DNA of 64,000 nt, from positions 62,001 through 126,000 of the forward strand of contig JAGVSM010004988.1 of the NCBI GenBank assembly GCA_022494885.1, written 5' to 3'. Made by a program: the position numbers and the translations under genes. This document shows positions 1 through 9,735 of the stretch, in pieces. How positions within the stretch are numbered: position 1 is the stretch's first letter; every line of letters starts with the position of its first letter. A model generated the notes under the pieces. That model had not been told where the DNA came from, searched no databases, and saw only the letters and a list, made by a program, of their open reading frames with translations. The stretch comes from Micrasema longulum (lineage: Eukaryota > Arthropoda > Insecta > Trichoptera > Brachycentridae).

Positions 1-432
1 TTAAAGACTTTAAAAAAATCAACTCGTGATATTTCGCTGTTCTTACGTAGTAAAGCTGTGAAAGTTGGCATAACGCTCTTAATTGAGTTATTTAATAAGA
101 TAAAAATTAAATGTTCTTTCTGAGATCACTAGTTTTTGTTTTATCACACATACACACTTATACTTTGCTACGTAACCTGTCATCAATACTGTATACATAT
201 CCCTGATACAGGCTCATTCAATGGGGATCATTGAAATGTTTCACGAGTATCTGACCAGTTACTTAGTTTTACTCTGTACTTCATTTGATATCTTCCCCTA
301 AAATGTTCACGTACACAGCCAAACCAAAAAAAAAAAAATCCTAATTAAATATGGTCTTATGTATCGCTGTCAGAACATTAATATTAGATCATTTTCATTA
401 TTTTTATTAGTATACCTGTGTTTTTATTTTTT
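1..432. other. no gene seen
   Basis: AT-rich sequence with short homopolymer runs. No open frame of note, no tRNA-like box and no repeat shared with the rest of the window was seen. Confidence 0.5.
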
Positions 433-568
433 TTAAATTTTTTGACAGAGCCTGTTCGCATTCTTTAGCTGTCCGAGGTAGAACTGAGCGACGGGCAGAT
501 CTCCGTCGCCCTCGTTGCGCAGGATTACCCCCGCGTAATAGTCTGTCGCTGGCACGTACTTAATTATT
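433..568 (-). CDS. unidentified GC-rich coding fragment (3' end of a reading frame)
   Basis: On the minus strand a frame of about 45 codons ends in TAA at 435-433. Its C-terminal part reads VPATDYYAGVILRNEG, then DLPVAQFYLGQLKNANRLCQ. Third positions are strongly G/C while the flanks are very AT-rich, which is what a conserved exon or a recently inserted coding fragment looks like here. AATAAA-like sequence follows the stop. No good polypyrimidine 3' splice site precedes it, so the left boundary is uncertain. The opposite strand is also open over most of this stretch. I do not recognise the family. It could be the last exon of a gene or a piece of a mobile element. Confidence 0.35.
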
Positions 569-780
569 CCTCGGATTTTGTTTTAGATATATGCATTTAA
601 ACATTTATACGTTCAAAAAAAAAAATGTTCCAATGATTTTTTTATATTTTTTTAATATTTGGTATTAAAGTTTCAAAGGTGTAGATTTCAAAAATGCAAC
701 AGTCATATAACTGTAGATGAGGCAGTTACACAGTTGTATGTAGGATGTGTCGATATTATAAATAAAATAAATTTATACAG

Positions 781-915
781 TTAGGTAAAATAGAAGCTTT
801 TTCTCAGTAGGCAAACAGCTTTGTCATTTACACTCGTAAATATAAATTCATCCTCCCATTTGCTATTGATATGATAGGTTTTCTTCTTCTTTGACGGCCC
901 TGATACATCGCCCAT
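781..915 (-). pseudogene. N-terminal fragment of a hAT / GTF2IRD2-like transposase
   Basis: A 44-codon frame starts at ATG 915-913 and stops at 783-781. It reads MGDVSGPSKKKKTYHINSKW, then EDEFIFTSVNDKAVCLL. This is the typical opening of GTF2IRD2/ZBED-like proteins of hAT descent: a basic KKK stretch, then KWEDEFxFT and the first Cys of a BED-like finger. The frame diverges straight after CLL, where a second Cys would be expected, and stops ten codons later. No transposase core is visible next to it, so this is a truncated relic. Confidence 0.45.
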
Positions 916-1177
916 GTTAGCAGACAAAACGATCAACGTAAAAAATTACTAATTACACAACTTGCAATACAAACACTTAGGATAAACGATCGACGCACGC
1001 ATTATTGCCATGTTCGTGTTTGTGATACTATAGATAAAAATGTTCTAACCTGAAAATTTACATGGCTATACTTACACTCTTTAGCCATAAATTAATAAAG
1101 GCATGTATTTTCACATGTCAAAAATTACAACATAAACTTTGCGATTCGATATTAAGTATTCTTCTGTCCATCTTTTT

Positions 1178-1227
1178 GTTTGCGGGCGCCTAAAATATAG
1201 GTCGCGAGCTACCAGGCGCCCGCAAAC
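1178..1227. repeat. perfect 14-bp GC-rich inverted repeat
   Basis: GTTTGCGGGCGCCT at 1178-1191 is matched exactly by its reverse complement at 1214-1227, leaving a 22-bp loop. The arms are far more GC-rich than the surroundings. It may be the end of a foldback element; no partner elsewhere in the window was found. Confidence 0.6.
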
Positions 1228-1700
1228 TACCGGTCGGACACTACTGCCCTAGATTAATAAATCAAATGCATGTTATCCGGCTTTATCTACTTAAATAAAA
1301 ATTATTGAAACATGTTTTTTTTTATGTTAAATTATAGAACTGATTATGTACAAACGTGTTCATATTATTAGACTAAAACACGAATTTTCTGTTTTTAAGA
1401 ATTTATTGATAGAAAAAAAGGCACAAATCAGTGTGTGTTCTCAACATCTCAACAGTACTTGTATGCATCCATTTATTATTTATTGACATTTTCATCTCTT
1501 TGGGCATACTCAATATAAGAGTTTTACAGCAATAGGGTATTATCACTTTTTTTTTTATTTGAAAAAAAATAGAGAAAAAAATTACGATGGTAACCGTACA
1601 GTTTTTTTTTTTATGTCCATGCGTTAATTTTTCAGAGCGGTTTTAAAACGTATACTTTGAATTGGCGCCAAAACGACCATTTGGATGCCGAATGGGCTTG

Positions 1701-1708
1701 TGACGTCA
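1701..1708. promoter_or_regulatory. TGACGTCA (CRE-type palindrome) upstream of the THAP relic
   Basis: A full CRE/ATF-type palindrome lies about 120 bp before the ATG of the broken THAP frame, in a short CpG-containing patch. It may have been part of that element's promoter. One 8-mer is weak evidence. Confidence 0.3.
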
Positions 1709-1824
1709 CGCGTTACGAATCCGACTGACCATTCAAACAAATTCATACCAATTTGTATAGCCTACGTGTTGTTTTTGTTCTAATCGGTTATTTTACACTG
1801 TTTTAACTAATTAACGCGCATAAA

Positions 1825-1980
1825 ATGTCTTTAGTTATAAGATACAAGTACTGTTAAGTTCCGATGTGCACAAACACTACGGTGAAGACACCAAATAAAG
1901 CTTTTTTGGCCATTCCTAGTACCTAATGAAAAAATATGGGAAAAATGGTTGAACGCATTTGAACGTTATGAAACGAGATG
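1825..1980 (+). pseudogene. broken THAP domain (C2CH DNA-binding domain)
   Basis: From ATG 1825 the frame reads MSLVIRYKYC, a stop codon, then VPMCTNTTVKTPNKAFLAIP. A shift of frame gives PNEKIWEKWLNAFERYETRC. Together this matches the N-terminal half of a THAP domain: Cys-x3-Cys, the TPNK(x)F...P segment, and a KxWLxA tryptophan helix. An in-frame TAA next to the first Cys and one frameshift make it non-functional. The final C-x2-H and AVP motif were not found. It is most likely the relic of a P-like or other THAP-bearing transposon. Confidence 0.6.
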
Positions 1981-2240
1981 TTAAAAAAAAACAAACCACT
2001 ATACTTTTTCCGTAGGTCTTGTTCAGTACAAAATACTACATTTAATGATGTAGATTATAAAAATTTATTATCAGTAGGTACTGGAATTACCACTTATAAA
2101 GCTTGACAGGTACTACAATACTAAAATAGTTTTAATCTTTTAACGTTATTGTTTATATTTGTATTATATTTCTGTACTTATGTTACTAAGTTTAATTTGT
2201 AAAACTGTTGGTTTTCTAAATAAATAAAAAATAAAATTGC

Positions 2241-3350
2241 TGTATGAAAACCTACCTTATTTATTTGTGAAATTTATTGCATTTACAAAATGGCAACTGA
2301 CCTTGAGATGCTGGACAGTCTTCACACTTGCAGGAATCTATTATTTCCTAGACTTCATCGCAAATCAACCGAGTACGCTTTGGTTCTAACTTTATGTTGT
2401 TCTGGGGTGACTCGACCTTTTACCATTCAAATATAACCCGTCCGTTTTACTTAAATGTAACCTATGGCATTGTCTCCGTAATTTTCCCTAGCTGATATAT
2501 TAATAAGTAAATCACATTTAATAAAAAAAGGCATTAACACGCACTCGAGCAACAGAGATGTTTACAAGCAATGGTATTTTATGGGTTATGTTGTGTAAAA
2601 GTCGCGTTACTTCTCTTTTGCATTAAATGTACACGAAACAATATATTTCTAGTACATGCAAATAATACAACCATTTAAATGAATACATTCTGGAAGCAAA
2701 CATTATATATTTCCCTTACCTTGTGGCCTTTACATTTCTATACTCGGAACTTAAAAAGTTTGTATTGGATGAGAAAAAAATACCCATCATGATTATATCT
2801 ATTTTGGGCAAGTTATCGGATTTTCTTTGTAAAAAACCAATGTCAGTCATAATGCTATGGATGTTTATAAATGAAAACAAAAAAAAGCAAAGGAAAAGAT
2901 GAAATTTAACTATAAAAAGCCACAAGCCGCCGGCGTCGGACAATCTCAGTATAGGATTTGAGTGAACGTAGGATCCACAAGTCACACGTGACATCATCAA
3001 CCGTTTTATTTCTATCAAACTTTAAATTGGAAATTATGAATGAAAACATTTGTTTCAGATTTTTATAGTAAAATGCTCGCAATCGTAAAAATATTATTTA
3101 AATACTGAATACATTTAAAATCATATCCCCAGTTGACAAGTTGAAAGTTGGAATATCATCTTACTAAGTGTGTCGAAGTAAAAGGAGACTATGTTGAGAA
3201 ATAAATGGTTTTTGAAAGAAAAAAATGTTTTTTTCCTACTTAGGTAGCTTCATTTTCAATCCGCCCTCGTAGATGCCCATGATATTCTTGCTTAGATTAA
3301 CCTTAACTTACCAATGCTGTCTTTGCTGTGGGAAATCATAAAACCAACAT
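2241..3350. other. no gene seen
   Basis: AT-rich intergenic or intronic sequence. A minus-strand open frame of 100 codons (3018-2716) is low-complexity and hydrophobic, matches no family I know, and is not called as a gene. Confidence 0.4.
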
Positions 3351-3354
3351 CGGA

Positions 3355-3575
3355 TTCTTTTCCCCTCTGCCAAGGATCCCCACAGCAATGGCAAGCATTC
3401 AAGAAGCAAGCGATGACACACTTACCATGTCCGCCTAGCTTATGCCATAATTATACCTTTGTAAATTTAAATAGATTTTAAGATTGTTTAGATTAAGTTT
3501 TATTATATAATATATACTCAATAGTGCCAATCTGTTAGGGCTTTCAAAGCCTGTTGATTGGCTTAAAAAAAAAAA
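3355..3575 (+). repeat. interspersed retroposon-like 3' end, copy 1
   Basis: This stretch resembles 21190-21400 over about 200 bp. Both share an AAGAAGCAAG block, GATGACACAC, and TAAGATTGTTTAG followed by AAGTT. They end at a short GC-containing hairpin-like segment (CTTTCAAAGCCTG here) and an A-rich run. The A-rich end and same-strand layout suggest the 3' end of a non-LTR retroposon. The family is not identified. Confidence 0.4.
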
Positions 3576-3584
3576 CAGCTTACA

Positions 3585-3822
3585 GTTGAGATGTGAGATT
3601 CATGGTTATCAATGATCAGCAAAATCAGCAAAACCGAACAATGATAGAGGTTGAGATGTGAGATTCATGGTTATTAATGATCAGCAAAATCAGCAAAACC
3701 GAACAATGATAGAGGTTGAGATGTGAGATTCATGGTTATCAATGATGAGCAAAATCAGCAAAACCGAACAATGATAGAGGTTGAGATGTGAGATTCATGA
3801 TTGTCAATGATCAGCAAAACCG
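3585..3822. repeat. 65-bp tandem repeat, three full units plus a partial one
   Basis: Units start at 3585, 3650, 3715 and 3780, exactly 65 bp apart and nearly identical. Each begins GTTGAGATGTGAGATTCATG. On the minus strand the unit encodes LLIIDNHESHIS, the segment around the second catalytic Asp of a pogo/jerky-type DDE transposase. The fourth unit runs into the remaining transposase frame, so the repeat grew from within the transposase coding sequence. Confidence 0.8.
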
Positions 3823-3976
3823 GATGCTCAATAGACGGTTTTGCATGCTTGACAATGTGGGCTGAATATTTTTGGAATAATGGCTCTGTCGTCCAACCTG
3901 AAGGATTGGTACCTCCGATTGCACTAGGAAATATTAACATCGATGAAATGCTGTTTCCAATGCCATTTACACACAA
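3755..3976 (-). pseudogene. pogo/Tigger/jerky-type DDE transposase fragment
   Basis: The minus-strand frame contains NGIGNSISSMLIFPS, GGTNPSGWTT, and HPVLLIIDNHESHIS. This is the DDE_1 core seen in pogo/Tigger/jerky transposases: a conserved Asn-Ala/Gly-Ile-Gly block, the Pro-Ser-Gly-Trp block, and the (L)DNHESH motif with the second catalytic Asp. The first and third catalytic acidic residues are not in this fragment. The frame is cut off at its 3' side by the 65-bp tandem repeat. Weak similarity may extend rightwards to about 4150. Confidence 0.65.
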
Positions 3977-4631
3977 TCATTGTGATGTTTGGGTCTTCTT
4001 TCACCAGATGCCATTTTACCCAACTGACATGTTGGATTTGGAGCAAGAATCTTTTCCGATTTATGAACAGTTGTGTTTTCAGATTATAAGTGTTTTTCGG
4101 GGACTACTTGTAGTGGTACAAACAGCTGTCAAATTAAAAAATAATCCTTACATTTGATTGATTAAGACTCGTTTCTCTGACAATGCTCCTTGCTTCTGTT
4201 TTTTGAAGGGACAGTGAGGGAATTCTCTTTCGCAATTTGCAAAGCCTCTGTTGAGCGGACATTTTAGTCACAGTCCAATTGGACTAATTAGAATGCACAG
4301 TTTTCTTCTTTGCTTCAGCAAAATTATAAACTAGTGGTTGAAAATGTTTTATAAATTTTTTTCGGCCTTCTTAAGTACATATATATTTTTTAAATATTAG
4401 TTGAATTTTTTCCTCACAAGTTGAAATTCTCTTTAGCCCTGTATCTTTCTCAACCATAAAAGTATCGGAAGTTTTCCTTCTATTGATTTTTGGTAAGGAC
4501 TGAGTTGTTCGTTGCTAAATTGTGTTGCGAATGTGAAATCTGAATCGGTCTAACTTCTTTAACTTGTTTACTTATACCTTGTGTTTATTAAAAAGAATGT
4601 ATGATTTCCATGATAAATAATTCAATAAAAG

Positions 4632-5198
4632 TGGCGCCGATAAAGCTGCAAACTAAATAAAAACAAAACACGCAAAAGTTCTGTTAAGCTAAATTAAAGT
4701 GTCCCTAAAAAAACATATGTCAGAAAAAAAACGGCAAATTTGTATTTTTATTGCATGTGTATTTTGTTAATTTATCTACCCTATAGGTAGACGAGAATTG
4801 TCGGTGTCACCAGCTCTTAGGTGTTTTACCTTAAATCATATTTTAGTTTTATTTATTTTATAGAAACATACAGTCAGCAATGATTAAATTAAATATTAAA
4901 GACAAGGTTAAAAGACAGACCTGCAAATTTATAATATATAATAATTTATAATTTTAAATATGCTAGTTTCAAAAGCATTGTTGCATGCCCTTGTATAGGT
5001 CCATTGGATACCGTACGCATAGATGATAATTACCATCACTCACTCTAACAAAATAAATGTTGATGAAGAATCATAACTCTCTCGAACCCACCTCCAATTG
5101 TATAGTTAGCGGATTGGATTCTCTATTATTAGAATCACATTTATGCGTCTCTCTATCATTGTTTTTTTGCTTCATAAACTATTTTTTGGATATTTCAG
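4632..5198 (+). other. duplicated intron segment upstream of zinc-finger exon 1
   Basis: The sequence from about 4632 to the splice acceptor is repeated at about 9186-9735. The last ~450 bp before the acceptor is almost identical between the two, including the TAGGTAGACGAGAATTGTCG block. It contains no ATG-led exon. The final bases end in TATTTCAG. Confidence 0.7.
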
Positions 5199-7476
5199 AT
5201 TCCAAGGATCGGTAAAAGCACTCGAAGATAAAAATAAAAAATTAACTTTAGTAGACGGAGACGGATTGGATTTAAAAGTTTCTTCATTTATGTCTTCAAA
5301 ACTACTCTCCCTCGAAAACAAGAGAAGTTTTCACACTTGTTACAGATGCAACAAAATATTTTGTCACTCTGTTTTGTTTGTGAGTCATTTCCGGCATTGC
5401 AAGGATAAAAAACACAAGTGCCGTAAATGTAAAGATGAATTCTCTTCTAAAGACTCGCTTCTGACACACTACATGTCTTGCCTCGAGTTCTACTGTTGGC
5501 ATTGCAAGAAACAATTTGTCAGTCAGGCTTCACTGAAGATTCACTTCTTGAGTAAACATTTTCTGGATAATGATATATTTGTACATAATAAACATGACTT
5601 TAAGTGTGAATTATGCCTAGAGGTGTTTTTTGATTCTGTGGCTAACATCAGCGAAGTTTACTCAAAATACAAAAATATTATCTGCAATGCTTGTAAACAA
5701 AAAAAGAATAATTGCGTATTACGTGTCACCATAGAAGGTTCTAAATCACAGCCGGTTATGGTTATAGAACCTATATTGTCTCAGCCAAATATGGATGATA
5801 AACCTCCGAGCCCGACTCCAGATGATTCCCCGATAGAATTAGATACTAAACATGTATCCACTGAAAAAACTAATAAACCCAAGTTGGATTTCGATCTCAT
5901 CAATAAGAATGCTACTGAAGACCGTAATGGTTTAACAAAATATGAAGCTAAAATAGATGAATTATTTCATTTACAGGAGAAGAAATTCTATGCCAAAAAA
6001 ACAGTTTGTTGTATATGCGAAGAGCTAAAAGATTATATAGTCACTAATGCTCTTAAATTTCATCTTAATAATATACATAGTATTTCTGCAATATTATACT
6101 ATCCTGAGGTTAAAGCATGTGCATATTGTATTGTAAAAAGGAATTCACTAATTGAAATGGGTAATCACTTTTACAAAAATCATATTCCATATCTCAAATG
6201 TGAACATTGTGATATATTGTTGTCTTCTGTAAGTAGAAAAACAGCTCATGTGAAAAAGGTACATCCTCAATTTGGAAATCTCTGCTATTACTGTCCGTTT
6301 GTGTTTTCCAACATTTCTACTCAAGAAAAAAATGAGCACATGGGCTGGCATCGACTGAAAGAGCAATTGTCATGTGAGAAATGCAATAAAGTTATTATCG
6401 GAAGAGGAAGGTTGAAAACTCATGAAGTGCATCACAGACGTCAAATGGAAGAACCGCAGCTTTGTACTCTCTGTGGAAAATTTGTTAAACAATTGCATTC
6501 TCATCTCAGCACACACAAAGAAGGCACGAGACTTTGTCTGACTTGTGGCAAATTGATGCAAAAAAAGGCTTATTACCGTCACTTGAAAAATAAACAATGC
6601 TGTCCTCCCTACCGCCATCAAAAACCGAGACAGTGCTCATACTGTGACAAAATATTTCAAAATGGGAAGGCTGAATTTCAGCATCGTAGAACTGTTCACG
6701 AAAAACACCTCTACTTGCCGTGTAGTTATTGTTTGCGAAGATTTCCTTTCCCTTCTGGAGTAAACCGACATATTAGAAAGTTCCATCCAGAATTCGCATC
6801 TGAACTACCCCCGCAAACAATCACTGCGCAACCGCTACCCCCAATAATATGTTCTACTTTTTCGTGCCACCAATGTACCGAACTATTCAAAACTCAAATA
6901 CAGCTTGCCAATCATTTACGAATCCATCACGGAATTGTGGAAAGGAAATATGAATGTCAGTATTGCTCCAAGGCATTCATACGGAAAGATGCACTGGAGG
7001 CTCATTTGCGAATCCACACCGGAGAGCGTCCATACTCGTGCCGAGTGTGCGGTCAGCGCTTCCGGCAGGTGGGAGATTGTCGGCGCCACCAGGCCAGACA
7101 CGGTGTCCCCTTGCCGAGGGAGCAACGTGTGTACAGGAAGAAACCTGTTACTGTGGAAGAAATACCCGGCAGAGAAGGACCGGCTGATGATGAAATTCAC
7201 GCACAGACTTTCCAGTTTGATGTTCCTATTATGGAAAATGCACAATCAAAAGAAATACATTTTAGTAAAAGGAGACACCGTGGTGGGAAAGTTTCCCAGC
7301 GGGTTTTCCAACATCATGTTCGTGGCCTGGAAAGTGCGCACAAAATGGGTAGCGATACACATTCGATTCGGATAAAACAGGAAGCTGTACCGGAAAGGGG
7401 GAGAGAAAATTGTATAAGTAGGAAAAAAAGTGCTAGAAAAAAATTCCATTGGGATATGCCTGATTTGGACAAGTAA
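5199..7476 (+). CDS. multi-C2H2 zinc-finger protein, terminal exon (copy 1)
   Basis: The exon starts after TATTTCAG (5198); one base completes a split codon and the first full codon is Phe at 5200. It encodes 758 residues to the TAA at 7474-7476. Residues 47-115 hold three fingers, the first two of C2HC type. Residues 136-165 hold a C4 motif (CELC...CNAC). An acidic/Pro-rich linker follows, with KYEAKIDELFHL at about 247-258. About eleven fingers then run to residue 634, the last two joined by the classic TGERPY linker. A basic tail contains FQFDVPIMENAQ. Tandem fingers of this kind usually bind DNA in the nucleus, so a transcription regulator is likely. The upstream ATG at 5143 lies in the intron. 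No 5' exon is visible, so the N-terminus must come from elsewhere. Confidence 0.8.
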
Positions 7477-7494
7477 TCTTGTTAGATATTTGTT

Positions 7495-7500
7495 AATAAA
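7495..7500 (+). terminator. polyadenylation signal AATAAA
   Basis: AATAAA lies about 20 bp after the stop of zinc-finger exon copy 1, as expected for a terminal exon. Confidence 0.6.
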
Positions 7501-8250
7501 CGCATTAGGTTTGAATTTCATTTGTAATATGTATGCAATCACTCGTCACTTCTTATTAATAGTAAATTAAAATATTAAGGATTTTATTAGGGGGGTCTAT
7601 ATTTTTATTATTTTATTCATAAATTTCATAAAAGGTACATGTTTTTTAAAAATTCTATACAGATCTACTTTTATACATCTAGTAAATGTTATCACCTGTA
7701 ACTCTCCAAAAAAAAGACTTACTCATGTGCTTGGAGAGTGACTTACACTGTCGTGGTTGTTTATTTATAAGAGTTTATATAATTTTGAATATATTTTAAT
7801 TATTTATTCAAATTACGGTCAATTTCTGCTCCAAAACCTTAAATTTTGCACCTTTTTTATACTTAATCTCAAAGTGTGCTGAACATAATTCAGTTGTTTA
7901 TTTTTTTCTTTTATTCGGGAAACGTACAGTGCAATTACATAGTTTTATAATATACAATGTTAGACTCAACTCTAATGGACCAGTGAAGTTTCCATATTAT
8001 ATTATCATTATATTTAATGTTATCAATTAAATATTTTTATTTTTTCAAGTACAACAAAGAAGGGAAAAAAAAACATAAATGAAAGTTCTTTAAAAATTAA
8101 AATCTAAGTAAAAAAGTTATTTCAAAAGCTTTTAGTGAGCATTTACATAAATGGAAATAGTATTTAAAATGAAGAAAAAAAACCAGTAAAAGTAATTAAA
8201 AGGGAAGAGTTAAAATAAATAAGAATAAAAAACATGCATATATAAATACG
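7501..8250. other. spacer, no gene seen
   Basis: AT-rich sequence between the first zinc-finger exon and the mariner relic, with no splice-ready exon or open frame worth calling. Confidence 0.5.
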
Positions 8251-8251
8251 A

Positions 8252-9113
8252 GGTGTGTTCAGAAAATAACGGGAATTTTAATTTTTTGAAAAAATATGTT
8301 TATTTATTATTCTACATTAATGTTGTCGCCTTCAAAATAGTCCCCATTAGATATTATGCACTTGTGCCAGCGCTTCTTCAAATCCTCCCAACACTTCTTA
8401 AACTCAATCTTTGGGATAGCCTGTAGCTCTATCAGCGATGCGCTTTTAATGTCATTTATACTTGTAAAATGACGGGCCTTTAATAGGAAAAAGTCACACT
8501 GAGCCATGTCTGGCGAATATGGAGGCTGGGACATCGTTACAGTTTTGTTTTTGGTCAAAAATTCAGAAACTAGCAATGAAGTGTTAGCAGGTGCATTATC
8601 ATAGTGCCAAAGCCATGAATTGTTTTGCCACAAATCCAGACGTTTTTTCCGCAGTGAGCAAACGCGGCTCCCGGCGCGCGGTCTGCTTTCTCATGGCTAC
8701 ATGTTAATAGACTCTGCTATCTCTCTAATCTTAATCCGATGGTTGTGCAGCACCATTTGGTGATCTTGGGCGATGTTATTTTCAGTGGTTGCAGATTTTG
8801 GCCGTCCCAAACGTTCATTGTCATCCAAGCTGGTATGTTCTCGTTTAAATTCAGCTGCCCAAAATTTTACTGTGGTATATGATGGATCAAAGTCCCCGTA
8901 CACAGTGTCCAAATCGTCTTTAATTTGTGTAGGCTTATTGCCTTTCAAAAATAAATATTTAATAACAGCTCGATACTTAATTTTTTCAATTTTCACGAAA
9001 ACACTTATAGAAACTCTAACGACTGTCAAAAAAAAACTACGCGTCCAAAACGGCAAAAAAAAATATGGGTACCTTTCAACACATGCGCAAACACATTCCT
9101 CCATTCTCAACAT
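8252..9113 (-). mobile_element. mariner transposon relic, internally deleted
   Basis: The minus strand encodes both ends of a mariner transposase. The N-terminal part (from about 9000 to 8697) reads KYRAVIKYLFLKGNKPTQIK, then SYTTVKFWAAEFKRE, GRPKSATTE and KIREIAESINM. The C-terminal part (about 8670-8307) reads LWQNNSWLWHYDNAPANTSL, then PPYSPDMAQCDFF and ends GDYFEGDNINVE. The second catalytic Asp (HYDNAPA) and the third (SPDMAQCD) are present. The middle, with the first catalytic Asp, is missing, and a GC-rich join sits near 8640-8700. One terminal inverted repeat starts ACGAGGTGTGTTCAGAAAA at 8252; no convincing partner was seen at the other end. Confidence 0.8.
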
Positions 9114-9185
9114 CTGACACCAATTTAATCCGAGTATGTAGTTAGATGAAAAAAAATCCTAAGTTTAAGCAACACTAACTCAAGC

Positions 9186-9735
9186 ACCGATAAAGCTGCA
9201 AACTAAATACATATAAAAAATTGTATAGCTAAATTAAAGTGCCCCAAAAAAACAAAACCGCCAAATTTATATTTTTATTGCATACGTATTTTGTTAATTT
9301 ATCTACCCTATAGGTAGACGAGAATTGTCGGTGTCACCAGCTCTTAGGTGTTTTACCTTAAACTATATTTTAGTTTTATTTATTTTATAGAAACAAAGTC
9401 AGAAAAAAAGTCAGCAATGATTAAATTAAATATTAAAGACAAGGTTAAAAGACAGACCTGCAAATTTATAATATATAATAATTTATAATTTTAAATATGC
9501 TAGTTTCAAAAGCATTGTTGCATGCCCTTGTATAGGTCCATTGGATACCGTACGCATAGATGATAATTACCATCACTCACTCTAACAAAATAAATGTTGA
9601 TGGAGAATCATAACTCTCTCGAACCCACCTCCAATTGTATAGTTAGCGGATTGGATTCTCTATTATTAGAATCACATTTATGCGTCTCTCTATCATTGTT
9701 TTTTTGCTTCATAAACTATTTTTTGGGTATTTCAG
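9186..9735 (+). other. duplicated intron segment upstream of zinc-finger exon 2
   Basis: This is the counterpart of 4632-5198. From about 9283 it is nearly identical to copy 1 apart from a few substitutions and a ~10-bp insertion near 9400. It ends in the same TATTTCAG acceptor. Confidence 0.7.

Noticed and set aside
3585..3822. CRISPR-like array
   Set aside because: The 65-bp units are contiguous, with no spacers, and the sequence is eukaryotic; it is a plain tandem repeat.
3801..4157. 118-codon plus-strand open frame
   Set aside because: It is the antisense of the pogo-type transposase fragment, whose minus-strand frame shows the real DDE motifs.
5143..5198. ATG-led N-terminal extension MRLSIIVFLLHKLFF of zinc-finger copy 1 (same at 9680 in copy 2 and 14568 in copy 3)
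   Set aside because: The stretch ends in a consensus pyrimidine tract and TTTCAG, is hydrophobic, and differs completely in copy 3 while the acceptor and phase are kept. It is intron, not a signal peptide.
6905..7375. 156-codon and neighbouring frames overlapping the end of zinc-finger copy 1 (also 11455-12242 in copy 2)
   Set aside because: They are out-of-frame shadows of the finger-coding frame and contain no finger spacing of their own.
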